Source: Neurospora tetrasperma FGSC 2508 (Eukaryota; Ascomycota; Sordariomycetes; Sordariales; Sordariaceae). From it: a stretch of DNA of 64,000 bases. The notes beneath the pieces were generated by a model. It searched no databases and was not told the origin of the DNA. It saw only the letters and a list, made by a program, of their open reading frames with translations. A program made the position numbers and the translations under genes. This document shows, one piece after another, positions 31,723 through 42,759 of the stretch. Every line of letters starts with the position of its first letter. Within the stretch, counting starts at the first letter, position 1. The stretch spans positions 496,001-560,000 of the forward strand of contig NW_009799179.1 in assembly GCF_000213175.1 (NCBI RefSeq), in the 5' to 3' direction.

Positions 31723-33294
31723 ATGTCGAACCTCTTTTCTGGAATGTAGGTACCCGTCCTTTTTTACGTTTCTCTCTCTCATCTCACATGCTTGTCACTT
31801 CTGGTTCTCTCCACAACTGGCCTAGTGGGCTTTACTTGTGAGAGGCTGCAATCGGATGGTCTTCGGTCATTCATGTTTCTCTGGTTTCTCAGGATCCGTA
31901 TGTCTCGGTTCTGCTTTCTCATATTTTCAGCCATCACATGTCATTATTATAGCGTGATGGCTATGATGGTCTTGGTCTCGAGCTAGGTTCCTCTCAGGGT
32001 CACCCAGACACAACGGCCGGGCAGCACGCACAGTACATATACCATCACGAGCAATATTACTGCCGTTACGTTTCAACCTTCTTTGTCCTCCATCATCCTC
32101 CAATATCCGGTCCGGAATACAAACATGTCTTGGATTTGTCGACATATGCTGACCCAACCAGAAATGCCCGCCTGAGAGGCACGGCAAACAAAACCACGTC
32201 AAACAAAACCCCCCAATCACCCGCCACCGACGATGTTCACCATCATCATATGCCCTCACCCAGCAACAATTCCATCTCCAGCCAGAGCTCAGCCAACCTG
32301 TCATCCAAGCTGCCGCCACTTCCTGCCTCACCCTCACTATCTCAGTCCATCGGTATGATGGGCACTGGTGAAGAGGCCCTCAACGCCTATCATCTTCCCA
32401 GGCCGCTGCCACTGTGGCTGAACCCGACTGCCGCGAAGCACATCGTCAAGGGCAACTTTATGACACTCAGCGCTAGGCCCAAGACGGTGGAGCAGGGCGA
32501 GTGGATTGCTCATCAAGGTAATTCATGTTCCTTTTCTGTGACTGTTACACGTTATTGTGTCCACTGACATCATCATGTAGTGGTTGAGCATTATCGCAAC
32601 TTGTGGAACTTTGTCAGAGTTGTATACGAGAAGGAAGAGGATGGAAAGTCGATTTGCAACTCCACTACCTGCCCCAGGATGTCCGCTGGAACGTAAGAAC
32701 GGAAACCCCCAATGCCCATGTCGAAGCACCTCAAGGATCTGTTTTAACAGAAATGGGCACAGGAACCACTCGTACACGTGGCTAAACAGCCGCTTCGAGC
32801 CCATTGAGCTCCCAGCATATGAATACATTACTCTGATGCAGCGGTGGATCTCGGGCAAGATTGACGATACCAAGATCTTCCCCACCGAAGCGTCGGGGGT
32901 CTCGTTTGCGCATAACCCTCAGATTACCACAACGGCACTTTTGACGGGTCCTGACGACTGGATCGGCAAGCGCAGCGGATTCCCCAAGGAGTTTTTCAAC
33001 ATCTGCCAGACCATCTTCCTCCAGATGTTCCGCGTCTACGCTCACCTTTACTGGGCCCACTTCACGGAGCCCTTCTACCATTTGAACTTGGAGAAGCAAC
33101 TCAACAGCTGTTTCAGCCATTTTGTGCTGACAGCTACCGCCCTCGATATGCTCAAGCCGGCCGAGCTTGAGCCAATGCAGCCGCTGATTGATCTCTGGGC
33201 CGCCAACGGCACCTTCCCACCGGAATCCAAGGCTTATGAGTACGCCAATTTGAAGGTTGGCACTCGCCTGATGCAGATGGCAGGCCTGGCTTAA
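31723..33294 (+). CDS. mob2: MOB2-type kinase activator (Mob1/phocein family)
   Basis: Co-activator of NDR/LATS kinases; fungal MOB2 proteins pair with COT1/Cbk1 in polar growth. Exons 32162-32517, 32581-32692 and 32763-33294 are well supported (GTAATT/TGTAG, GTAAGA/CACAG). The core reads ALNAYHLPRPLPLWLNP, EHYRNLWNFVRVVYE, CNSTTCPRMSAG, NHSYTWLNSRFEPIELPAYE, DDTKIFPTEASGVSF, FRVYAHLYWAHF and NLEKQLNSCFSHF. The zinc-site Cys pair (CNSTTCP) and the distal His are present. WLNSxxEPIELPA and the insertion before GKRSGFP fit MOB2 better than MOB1 or MOB3. The frame upstream of 32162 has no ATG back to a stop near 31950, so a first exon is needed. I propose 31723-31745 (MSNLFSG, donor GTAGGT), which keeps phase and gives 340 aa; this exon is uncertain. 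Confidence 0.85.
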
Positions 33295-34615
33295 TTAGGG
33301 AAGCATGAAAACAAGGGGATGTAATGGGGGAAAAAACAGATCATGTCATGATGAGGCTTATCAACATGTGGAGTTTTCTGATCTATCTCGGTTATGTTGG
33401 GTTACTCTAGAGGATAGATAATGGCCATGTGTGCATTGAACGGGAGTCAGATGTGGCAGGCAAGAAAAGCGATGGATGAGGAGACTAATACCAAGAAGAA
33501 AAGTATTACTATATATACCTGGCCGAAATAGTATGGGTTTTGTTGAAGAAAGACGACTTGTCCTTACGGGGATGTTGACTCGAGATGGCAAGGGGCAGTC
33601 GGAACTTTTAGTCCCAGAGTGTTCGAAAGAAGGTTGAGAACTGATGGCCCATGGATTATGGATCTGAATGGCGTTGAAAGGGAAATACCAGCTCTCTACA
33701 ATACTACAGCTTTCCAGAAGCCTAAATTACTAACTACATAGGTATCTTAAGTCCATTCAGCAACCTCGATACCTCGCGATATCCAAACCCACGTTGGGTT
33801 TACACCTGATGTCAAATACATGGGAGCACGGGCTAGACCTAGCGCCAAAGTGGCAAGCACCACCAGGGGAGGGGGCCAGTGAGGTGGAGTGCTCCAAAAA
33901 GGGTCCAAAAGGGCCCATCAACGGCCCAGACTGCCAAGACCGAGCTAGGCACGCCAGATCCAAAAGGGGACAAGCCTGGAGATTGGACGGCGTCGCGGGG
34001 GCAAGAGATCGGATAATGCGATAAAGCGGATTCACCGCAGTTGCAGTCCCCATGTTCGGGGGGCCGGCGCGCAGGCTGTGTGGAGGTAAGGTTCCTGTGC
34101 CAGACGTGCCTGTCAGTGCCTGGGCTGCGCGGATGTCGGACAGCCCTGTGCGCGTGTAAGTGCCAGGTGAGGTGTCAGGTCCAGTGTGGGTGACGACTCG
34201 GGCGCTCTTGCGGGCAGGCGGGAAAGCCCCAGGACCCCACCCCACCCAGGAACTGCCTCCCTCTCCATCCATCTCTGGAGCCCAGCACAACCTAAGTAGA
34301 AGTGGGGTATGGATCTGATTTGGCAACCCAATCTCTGACGGGGCCAGGCAAAAAGTTGAGGCAAGGAAAGGCCATGCTGGACCCGTCTGGGCAATTGCCA
34401 TTGCGGCAGACGAAGAAAACTTCACAAGCATCAGGCTCCCCTTCGAACCTGCCTCTCCATCCTCTTTCCCACTTTTTATCTCCATCGCTGAGCTGCCCTG
34501 CAAATTTTCCAGCTTTACATCTTCCTCTTCTTTGATTCCTTTTGGTTTTCTACACCAATTCATCTTTTATTCTTGTCTGTTTTCCCATACACAAACAGCA
34601 TCAACAACAGTCAAG
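33295..34615. other. Intergenic region between MOB2-type and PRMT genes
   Basis: Holds the MOB2 3' UTR and the methyltransferase promoter. A GC-rich stretch at 33830-34300 leaves a 268-codon minus-strand frame (34563-33757) open, but its composition is Ser/Pro/Gly-random and it overlaps the PRMT leader, so I do not call it. The last 100 bp are a pyrimidine-rich leader ending in AACAACAGTCAAG. Confidence 0.5.
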
Positions 34616-36040
<1,425 letters not shown>

Positions 36041-36754
36041 TAAAATATTTGATTGCGGATCTGCTAGACAAAAGTGTCGAATCGACGAGTCAAATGGACG
36101 ATGCGAGCTGAGAAGCCGCCCCTTGTCCATGAGATCGTCGAAGAGATGTGGATGAGCTCACAGTATTCACGAAGCTTTTGGGGGTATTGGGAATTGCACG
36201 GCGTCTTAAAAGAGAAGGGGTTGCTTTTTAACCTGGGTTTTGTGTTTTTCATATATTTTGCTTTTTACGAATTCACTAGCGGGACCAGGGGTTTTCTTAG
36301 ATATCCAGCAGCGGAAAGGAAGCGCGCGCGGAAGAAAGAAGAGACATATATATAAGGGAACTCTCTTACTCTGTAATACACAGAGAAAACATGAGTCAAT
36401 GCTTGACTAAAGCACGATATCAAAACGCGATACGTTAGGCCCGCCGGGTTGGGTGCGTGATTGCCAAAGCATCCGGAAGATAACGTCAATGGAATGCTTA
36501 ATGATCACAATGGGATGCCATTTGACGATGATGTTGAACACTTGATGTGATACCCAGCGAAGAAAGAGTTATGACTTGTATAATTCGTTGATTTGTTGAA
36601 AATATACCAGACGAAGCCCAGGCGTGACCTTCGGATATTCTTGTCAGTCGATATTGGATCAAGCATGGCACTTGATAATGTTGAGTTAATCTACTGACCG
36701 AAGTCGAAATAAACTTGCTCAGGTTGTTGGTAATAAGCGCCAATTGAACAAAGC

Positions 36755-36786
36755 ATGACCAGACGTCGAAATGACCAGACGTCGAA
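36755..36786 (+). repeat. Tandem duplication of a 16-mer containing GACGTC
   Basis: ATGACCAGACGTCGAA occurs twice with no spacer and is followed by a third partial copy (ATGACC). Each unit has the palindrome GACGTC. It lies behind the PRMT gene; function unknown. Confidence 0.7.
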
Positions 36787-37070
36787 ATGACCACCCTGGT
36801 TTGTTTGTTAGTCTGGTACAGAAAAAGCCAAAGTTTCAATTTTGGCTTTTGATCAAGTGTTTTGCCTAGTTTGAATGGTCCATGTTCTAGTCTTGAGGGC
36901 CTTGAAGGAGATAGACAGAGGTATTATGGGACACCCATTAGAGGTTTATGTGGCGTCACGAACCCTTGCCATTGTCTTATATCCCTTCAACGGAATATAA
37001 GCTCCAAAACCTCATTGTTCAGCCCATGATCGGAGTACCAAACTAACAGACAAACCAGCATCATATTATA

Positions 37071-37102
37071 GTGTAGTGTGGTGTAGTGTAGTGTAGTGTA
37101 GT
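37071..37102 (+). repeat. GTGTA pentamer repeat
   Basis: Five to six near-perfect tandem copies directly visible in non-coding DNA. Confidence 0.85.
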
Positions 37103-37240
37103 AGACGCTAATGGAAGAAAAGTACCAAGAATGGCTTCATTAGGTTAACCTATGTGTAGTTAAAAAGAAGAAGTGGCACGGTGGTGGTGGTGATGGTGGC
37201 AGCAACTAAGGGATGATCACAGTGGGGAAAAAAAAGAAAG

Positions 37241-37271
<31 letters not shown>

Positions 37272-37951
37272 AAGGAGCATCATGCTTGCCGCCCTTCCTT
37301 ACTCAAATGTTATCGAAAATCTTTTCTCGAGTGTGTAAGCTGCACCAGTCTTGGTTTGGTTCCAAGTTTTGGTTTATACATTACATTGCATTACATTCAT
37401 CTGCACCGCGCGGTATTAGTACAAATAGATTAGTCTTGAACGTTTCCTTTCCTTGTACTAGCCGGCGCTTAATTAGGTCAGGTACCTACCTGCCTATCTA
37501 CCTATTAAGAAGCTTGACTTGACAGTCTACCATACATGGTTTATTTGATAATGTCCGTGTTGCTTTGTTCAGTCGGTGACTGATTCCTATCAATGAGCTC
37601 CAGCATGGTAATTTCGATGGTAAAAGCTACCCGGTAAAGGGACATTAGAATCCACTATTGGTTTTCTCTAGGAAACTAGGGGGCATGAAATAAATGATGA
37701 GGAGGAGGAGGAGCTGTGTATGTGTGTGTGTAGAGAGGAGAATGAGTGATCTACCTATTTGGTTGGTGTACGTACGTTGTACATTATCTATCTACAGGGT
37801 TATTTATTTGTTTCATGGGAACTACAAAGTTGGTTCTTGTGGCCTTGTCCTTTATCTACGTTCCTTTCGTTGCTGCTCTGATTATTTTCTCGTTTTGCAT
37901 TCCTGCTTTCCTATCACGATCAACCTTTTCCTTTTCACACTGATCTTTTCA

Positions 37952-37984
37952 ACCCTTCCCTTCCCTTCCCTTCCCTTCCCTTCC
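37952..37984 (+). repeat. CCCTT pentamer repeat
   Basis: About six tandem copies forming a pyrimidine tract in non-coding DNA. It is not a telomere-type hexamer. Confidence 0.85.
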
Positions 37985-38171
37985 TTGTGTTCGTTTTGTG
38001 TGGGTTTATGGGCAAGTTATAACCCCCCTCGTGTATCACCACATTCATGGCAGACAACTACAGTAAGTAACTAACTACCAAACAAGAAGAAAAATAAATA
38101 GTAGAGCAAAAGTGGGTATACCTGGAGACTGATGGCCGAAAGAAGTAAAAAAGATGCAATAGAAGAAGAGG

Positions 38172-38204
<33 letters not shown>
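38172..38204 (+). repeat. Poly-A tract, 33 bp
   Basis: Uninterrupted A33, the longest homopolymer in the window, between convergent genes. No retroposon features are seen around it. Confidence 0.85.
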
Positions 38205-38206
<2 letters not shown>

Positions 38207-38589
38207 TCCTAGAGTTACTTGATCTTTTGAATTCGAAATTTGGAAAATCATCCCCATCCCGTCGTCGTGCCTTTCAGTTCTGTATAGAAGAGAGAGAGAA
38301 AAGAGAAAGAAATGGAATCCCATCTGCCGGCCAAAAGATCGCTTCAGATCCTTTATATCCATATTAACGACGCCACGCCATGCTATCAACACCGATTTTC
38401 GCCTTTTTCTTGGAATCTTCTTTTCTTTTCTTTTGATATGGTTTCCCCAAACCAGTCCAAGTCCAATGCATGAAACCACCTAACCAACCAACCAACCAAC
38501 CACCAATATCTCAAAGCAACACCCACCATGAAAGCAAAGAATTAGGTATAAACCGTTGAACCCGACTTAACCAACCCCACAACATCCCC

Positions 38590-38949
38590 TTACCGACCTC
38601 CTCCCCCACGACCCCGTGCAGGTCCCCGTCCATACCGATACGGATCCCTTGGATCAAAGTGCTTGCCCATAAACATGGGCTGGAAGGGGGGTTCCGACCT
38701 CGCCACGCCGTCCCACTCGGGTTCCCGTTCGGGAACGACGTCTACAGGAGGCGTATTCGGGAACGTCTCTTCCGGACCAGCGTACAGTGGAGCCAGCAGA
38801 ATCGGTCGCCTTGCTGTTTTGTTGTTTCTGTCGGTAGGGTCGGTAGGTGGCTTGAGACAACCTGCGCCTTCGTCGTCGCTTGCGATGAGGATGGAATCGC
38901 TTGGTGAGTGGGCTACGGTGGTGGATGATGATGATGAAGAGGAGGAGTC
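38590..38949 (-). other. Open in-frame continuation behind the stop of the unrecognised gene
   Basis: Directly after the TAG at 38952-38950 the same frame stays open for 119 codons to a TAA at 38592-38590. It reads a Ser run, then DDEGAG, RRPILLAPLYAGPEETFPNT, a Pro/Glu-rich part and FMGKHFDPRDPYRYGRGPAR ending in RGRGGGGR. The composition looks like protein. It may be the C-terminal part of the gene to its right, separated by a nonsense change or by an intron whose acceptor is the CTAG. Confidence 0.4.
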
Positions 38950-39600
38950 CTAGTCCGTCTTCTTTTTCATCTTGTTGGTTTTTGTGTTGGGGTTGGTTTG
39001 GGGATCGGAGGTAAGTAGGGTTGGTTCAGAAAACGGGTGGTATTGGTACTGGTACTGGTCTTGGTCGTCGTCGACGTAAGTGCGGTTGTCGTCATCGGAG
39101 GAGGGGGAGGAGGATAAGTAGCTGTTGTTGAATGCTGGATCCCAATGGGAGTCTTCGGCCACAGCGCCTAGGCCGTTGCGAGGGCGCGGACGCCAGAGGG
39201 AATTACGTCCTTCGGTTGGGACAGTTGCGCTCCGACGGGTTCTGGTGCGCAAGGGTGGATATTTGTTACGGACCTTATAACTGTGACCGTCTCCATCAAT
39301 GTGGTCGGATACTCTCTCGGACAACCGACGATGAGGATTATATGTGCGACCAGAATCTTGATTGCCGCGGCTGTCAGTACTAGAAGTATCATTATGCTGA
39401 GAAGAAGATCTAGTCATAGACGACGACGACGACGACGGAGTAGCGAGCGGCGCATCAGGTTGAGGATGGACATTATAATCATTAAGAGGCGTCTGCCCGG
39501 GAAGCGTCCGCAGAAACTGGCGCCTCGAACGCTCTTCCGCGCGTTGTTCCATCTCTCGCCGCTCATAAAACTCTTTGGCTGTTTCATAACGTCCATTCAT
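38950..39600 (-). CDS. Unrecognised low-complexity protein directly behind phosphoacetylglucosamine mutase
   Basis: Open frame of 216 aa from the ATG at 39600 (MNGRYETAKEFYERREMEQR). The same frame is also open upstream without an ATG, through DSDDFAEYYIRRLWVNRSGQ and DLDAFLKRRKEA, back to the stop of the mutase gene at 39724. An N-terminal charged helix with probable coiled-coil character (EFYERREMEQRAEERSRRQF) is followed by a Ser/Asp/Arg-rich disordered region. I recognise no domain. Only 123 bp separate this ATG from the upstream gene on the same strand and the frame is shared with it, so a separate promoter is not obvious. A true start in an exon overlapping the mutase gene, translation by readthrough or a decayed gene are all possible. 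Confidence 0.4.
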   Translation of the reverse strand: MNGRYETAKEFYERREMEQRAEERSRRQFLRTLPGQTPLNDYNVHPQPDAPLATPSSSSSSMTRSSSQHNDTSSTDSRGNQDSGRTYNPHRRLSERVSDHIDGDGHSYKVRNKYPPLRTRTRRSATVPTEGRNSLWRPRPRNGLGAVAEDSHWDPAFNNSYLSSSPSSDDDNRTYVDDDQDQYQYQYHPFSEPTLLTSDPQTNPNTKTNKMKKKTD

Positions 39601-39723
39601 GGCTTCTTTTCGCCTTTTAAGAAATGCATCAAGATCTTGCCCGCTCCGATTAACCCACAAACGCCGTATATAATACTCCGCAAAATCATCACTATCTGAA
39701 TTCGAACTAAAACCATACCCGCT

Positions 39724-41435
39724 CTACTGGCTGTTTCCGCCGAATCGCTCAATAATCTGCGCAACCTGCTTGGCGAGCTCCGTGGCCTCACTGTTGGTGG
39801 CGGCCTCGGCGTACACACGGCAGGCGTTCTCGGTACCACTGGCGCGGGCAAAGGCACGGGCATCCTTGTACTTTTTGACGGCGGCATCGATCTGCTCCTG
39901 GGCACCTTCGGGGTGGGACAGGCGACGCTCGGCATCAGTGGTCTGGAAGAGATCCTTGTTGCCAACGACAACGCGGACGAGCCTGTTGGGAAGATCGTTG
40001 TAGGTCATGGCCCAGTCACGGAGGGACCAGTTCTTGTGCGCCAGGATGACCTCAACGAGGAGCATGTCGGAGATGGCGTCACCGACGGTCTGGTTGATCA
40101 GGTCGCTGAGGGCGGCAAGGGTGGTGAGAGCATCTTGCTGGGCGGGAGACTGCGGCTCGGTGGTCTTGAAGGCTCTCAGAGCATCAGGAGAGAAGAGAAC
40201 GGTGCCGTGGCCGTTGGCCTCAAAGTAGACACCGATATCGAAGCTCTGGGCGACGTGGTGAAGGTGCTTGACGCCCGTGGGAGTGCACATGACGGGCAGC
40301 TTAAGGTGGGAACGGATGTAGTTGGTGCTAGCACCGTTGGCATAGGCGGTCTGGACAACACCAATGCGGAGCTCATCCTTGAGACCGGCGCTCTCGACAA
40401 GGTCACCGATGAAGGAGGCAGCAAGAGAGGAGATGCGGTCACCGTCGAGCATGAAGAAGCCGGTATCGGGATCGATCCAGTAGTAGATCAAGCGGTCGGC
40501 ATCGCCATCAAGAGAGCAGGACCTTACGCCGGGCTGGGGCGCGGGCTTGGGGGGAGCGCGTTGCTTGGTCTTGACGAAATCGGCACCGGACTAGGAGAAG
40601 GAAGACAGAAGTTAGGCTTAATTATCAACAAAGCTGAATACAAACTTGAGCTACTTACCTCGAGGTTGAGGACCTCGGGACGCAGAACGTCGTCATTGAC
40701 GATCTTGACCTCAAAATTGACCTTGTCCTGGGGAACGTGCTTGAGGAACTCGGCGAGCTTGGGACCTCCGACACCGTTGGCGCAATCGACAATCAAGGGG
40801 CCGTTGATTCTCCTGCCCTTCAAGGCGCGAACAAAGGCATCGGCCATCTTCTTGTAGTATCCGACTTCGCTGACTTCGCCGTAGGAGGTGGGGGTGCCCT
40901 CGGTGTTGGTAGCGCGGACCAAGTAGTGCAGCTGAGGGGTAGTCAAGATCTTGTAGTCGACCTGCTCTGTTTCGGTAGCTTCCAGGGCGGCGGCAAGGGC
41001 GGTGACAAGAGTGTGACCGGATGGCCTCGTGTCGCGTCCATAGATGACCTTGGCGGGAGCACTCAGGTCGATCTTGAGGTCGGTCGCAAGCTGGTTGTAG
41101 TATTGGACAAGGTCCTCCGGGGTAGGAGCGTTGACGAGGTTGGTCGCAAGGTGCTCCCAGTCCTGCTCGAGCATCTCGCCCATGGGGTCGACGATCTTGA
41201 CACCATTGTCGACGGCGGGGTTGTGACTAGCGGTGATCATGACACCGATGGTCTGGGAGTTGAGCTTGCGGCTGCGCAGGGACGCCAGCAAGCCGACGCG
41301 GAAGGTGACGCCGTCGAGCAGGTCAGCCTTCATGCGGAACCCCGCAGTGCCATACTTGTATAGCTGCCCCTTCTCCAAGGGAACAATGGCATGCTTCTGG
41401 GCAGCAGCCAGGATGCGTTCGTCGTGATGCGCCAT
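39724..41435 (-). CDS. agm1: Phosphoacetylglucosamine mutase
   Basis: Converts N-acetylglucosamine-6-phosphate to the 1-phosphate, the step before UDP-GlcNAc, which feeds chitin, N-glycans and GPI anchors; yeast Pcm1/Agm1. Two exons, 41435-40659 and 40590-39724, with GTAAGT/CTAG splice sites in phase 0, 547 aa. The catalytic phosphoserine loop VMITASHNPAVDNGVK is present with Ser70. The metal-binding loop DGDADR is at about 287-292, the sugar-binding part at FFMLDGDRISSL and EANGHGTV, and the C-terminal phosphate-binding loop at RASGTENACRVYAEA. The protein ends with AQIIERFGGNSQ, normal for the family, so the TAG at 39726-39724 should be the genuine stop. It is divergent from mus81. Confidence 0.95.
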
Positions 41436-42759
41436 GGGAGGAAATTCGGAGGGGGGGTAGTTGTCTGGTTTCTACTCAGCTGGTCCTGCGGTTTGGAGTT
41501 GGATTAGGAGAATGGAGAAGCGCAGAAGGGGAGAAGGAGGAGGAGGGGGTGGGATATGAAGGGCGGTCGGTGGAAGGCTGCGTGAGGAAGCCAGCCAGAT
41601 GTACCTCTAGTAGCCAGTGAGTGTATGAGGTGCCCCTGTGGAAGAAGACAGAAAGGGGGGTTGGTCACAAGTAGAATAGATACGATGGGGTGCACGATGG
41701 AGATCGATTGGATCGTCTTTGCTTGGATTTTGCCGGCTGGCAACGTGAACGAATCCACACGCAGTCCACATTTAGTGTAGAGTGCAGCAACAATAACAAC
41801 AAACAAATGCATGAGCTGGTTTCAGGATCCTCTCTCTCCATTCCCTTCACTTTCTTTCCATTCTTACCGTTTTGATGTGTTGTATGGATCTGGTAGGTTC
41901 CACAGTTCCACTGAGCTGTAAGTACTTATTCTGAGAGACTTCTTGAACGTAGCCAGCCAGCTGACGGCAACAATTGTATTGAGTGTTGACTTTTCCCAGT
42001 TCCAAAGGGTTCCAACGTGAGAAACAAAGACTGATCGGGCAATGCAGCCTCGTGCAAGACAAAAGGGGTCCCGACTCCCCCAAAGTGGGACTGTCCTGGC
42101 TGCTAACAGAAAGAATGGGGATGAACTCAACTCAACATGCGAGGGACTGGACCTGAGCTCTTCCACTTCGGAGCTTTCTGCGGTCTTGGGGTTGGGGGGG
42201 CGCACCGTTAAGGTGAGCTGATGAGGGGCTGCAAGGTGACGGATGGGGAAATAGTGGGAGCCGCTAGTGCAAATCACCCCGAGCATTAGGATCCACTTGC
42301 ACGTCATGCCCAGCCCGCGGTTTGCTAACGCACCTCAGCCCTCGAAAATTGTTAGTGCATGTTAGCGTCCCCTGAATGGTCCACTTGCTAGGTACCGGCC
42401 GTTTGCCGCCGTTGCTCGGGCGACTCTCTTTTCTTTTCCCGAAAACCAATTAACACGACAAACGCGCAGTCCATCGCCGAGACGCGTCTCACCGGGCAGC
42501 AACCTTGACTGTTGCTTATACTTTTGACAACGACATTCTCGTACCCGGTGGTCGGTGATGACTTGCTAAAGTTGTTTGGCTTGCTTTTGGCACCTTTTTG
42601 GAATCCTGCTTTTCTCGCACATTCCTACCATCATCTTCCTGTTATTCCGCTACGACGAACATTGTTTTCCTTTGTTCTTGGTTTCTTGGGATTCATCTTC
42701 GAAGGGTTGATTATAAGACATTTTTCTTTTCTTGTTTCCATCTGCTATAACCGCTCATC
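41436..42759. other. Divergent promoter region, agm1 and mus81
   Basis: Shared upstream region of two divergent genes, with GTACCTCTAG at 41601 and a T-rich leader before mus81. No gene is supported. Confidence 0.5.
41601..41610 (+). promoter_or_regulatory. GTACCTCTAG element, copy 3
   Basis: Exact copy of the recurrent 10-mer, 166 bp upstream of the agm1 start codon in the divergent promoter shared with mus81. Confidence 0.4.

Larger units (their letters stand above)
36041..38589. other. 2.5 kb intergenic region with many simple repeats
   Basis: No gene is supported. It contains a 16-bp tandem duplication (36755-36786), GTGTA repeats (37071-37102), A-rich DNA (37228-37273), CCCTT repeats (37952-37984), A33 (38172-38204) and ACCA repeats (38479-38501). 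The ends hold the 3' UTRs of the convergent PRMT gene and the minus-strand gene on the right. Confidence 0.6.

Noticed and set aside
33757-34563. 268-codon minus-strand frame in front of the PRMT gene
   Set aside because: Covers the PRMT promoter and leader, Ser/Pro/Gly-random composition from GC-rich DNA; nothing recognisable.
37952-37984. CCCTT array considered as interstitial telomere repeat
   Set aside because: Pentamer CCCTT, not the fungal CCCTAA telomere hexamer.
38172-38204. Poly-A tract considered as a retroposon tail
   Set aside because: No reverse transcriptase, no target-site duplication and no body sequence; more likely a simple homopolymer.
40737-41363. 208-codon + frame opposite agm1
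   Set aside because: Antisense shadow; the minus-strand enzyme with catalytic motifs is clear.
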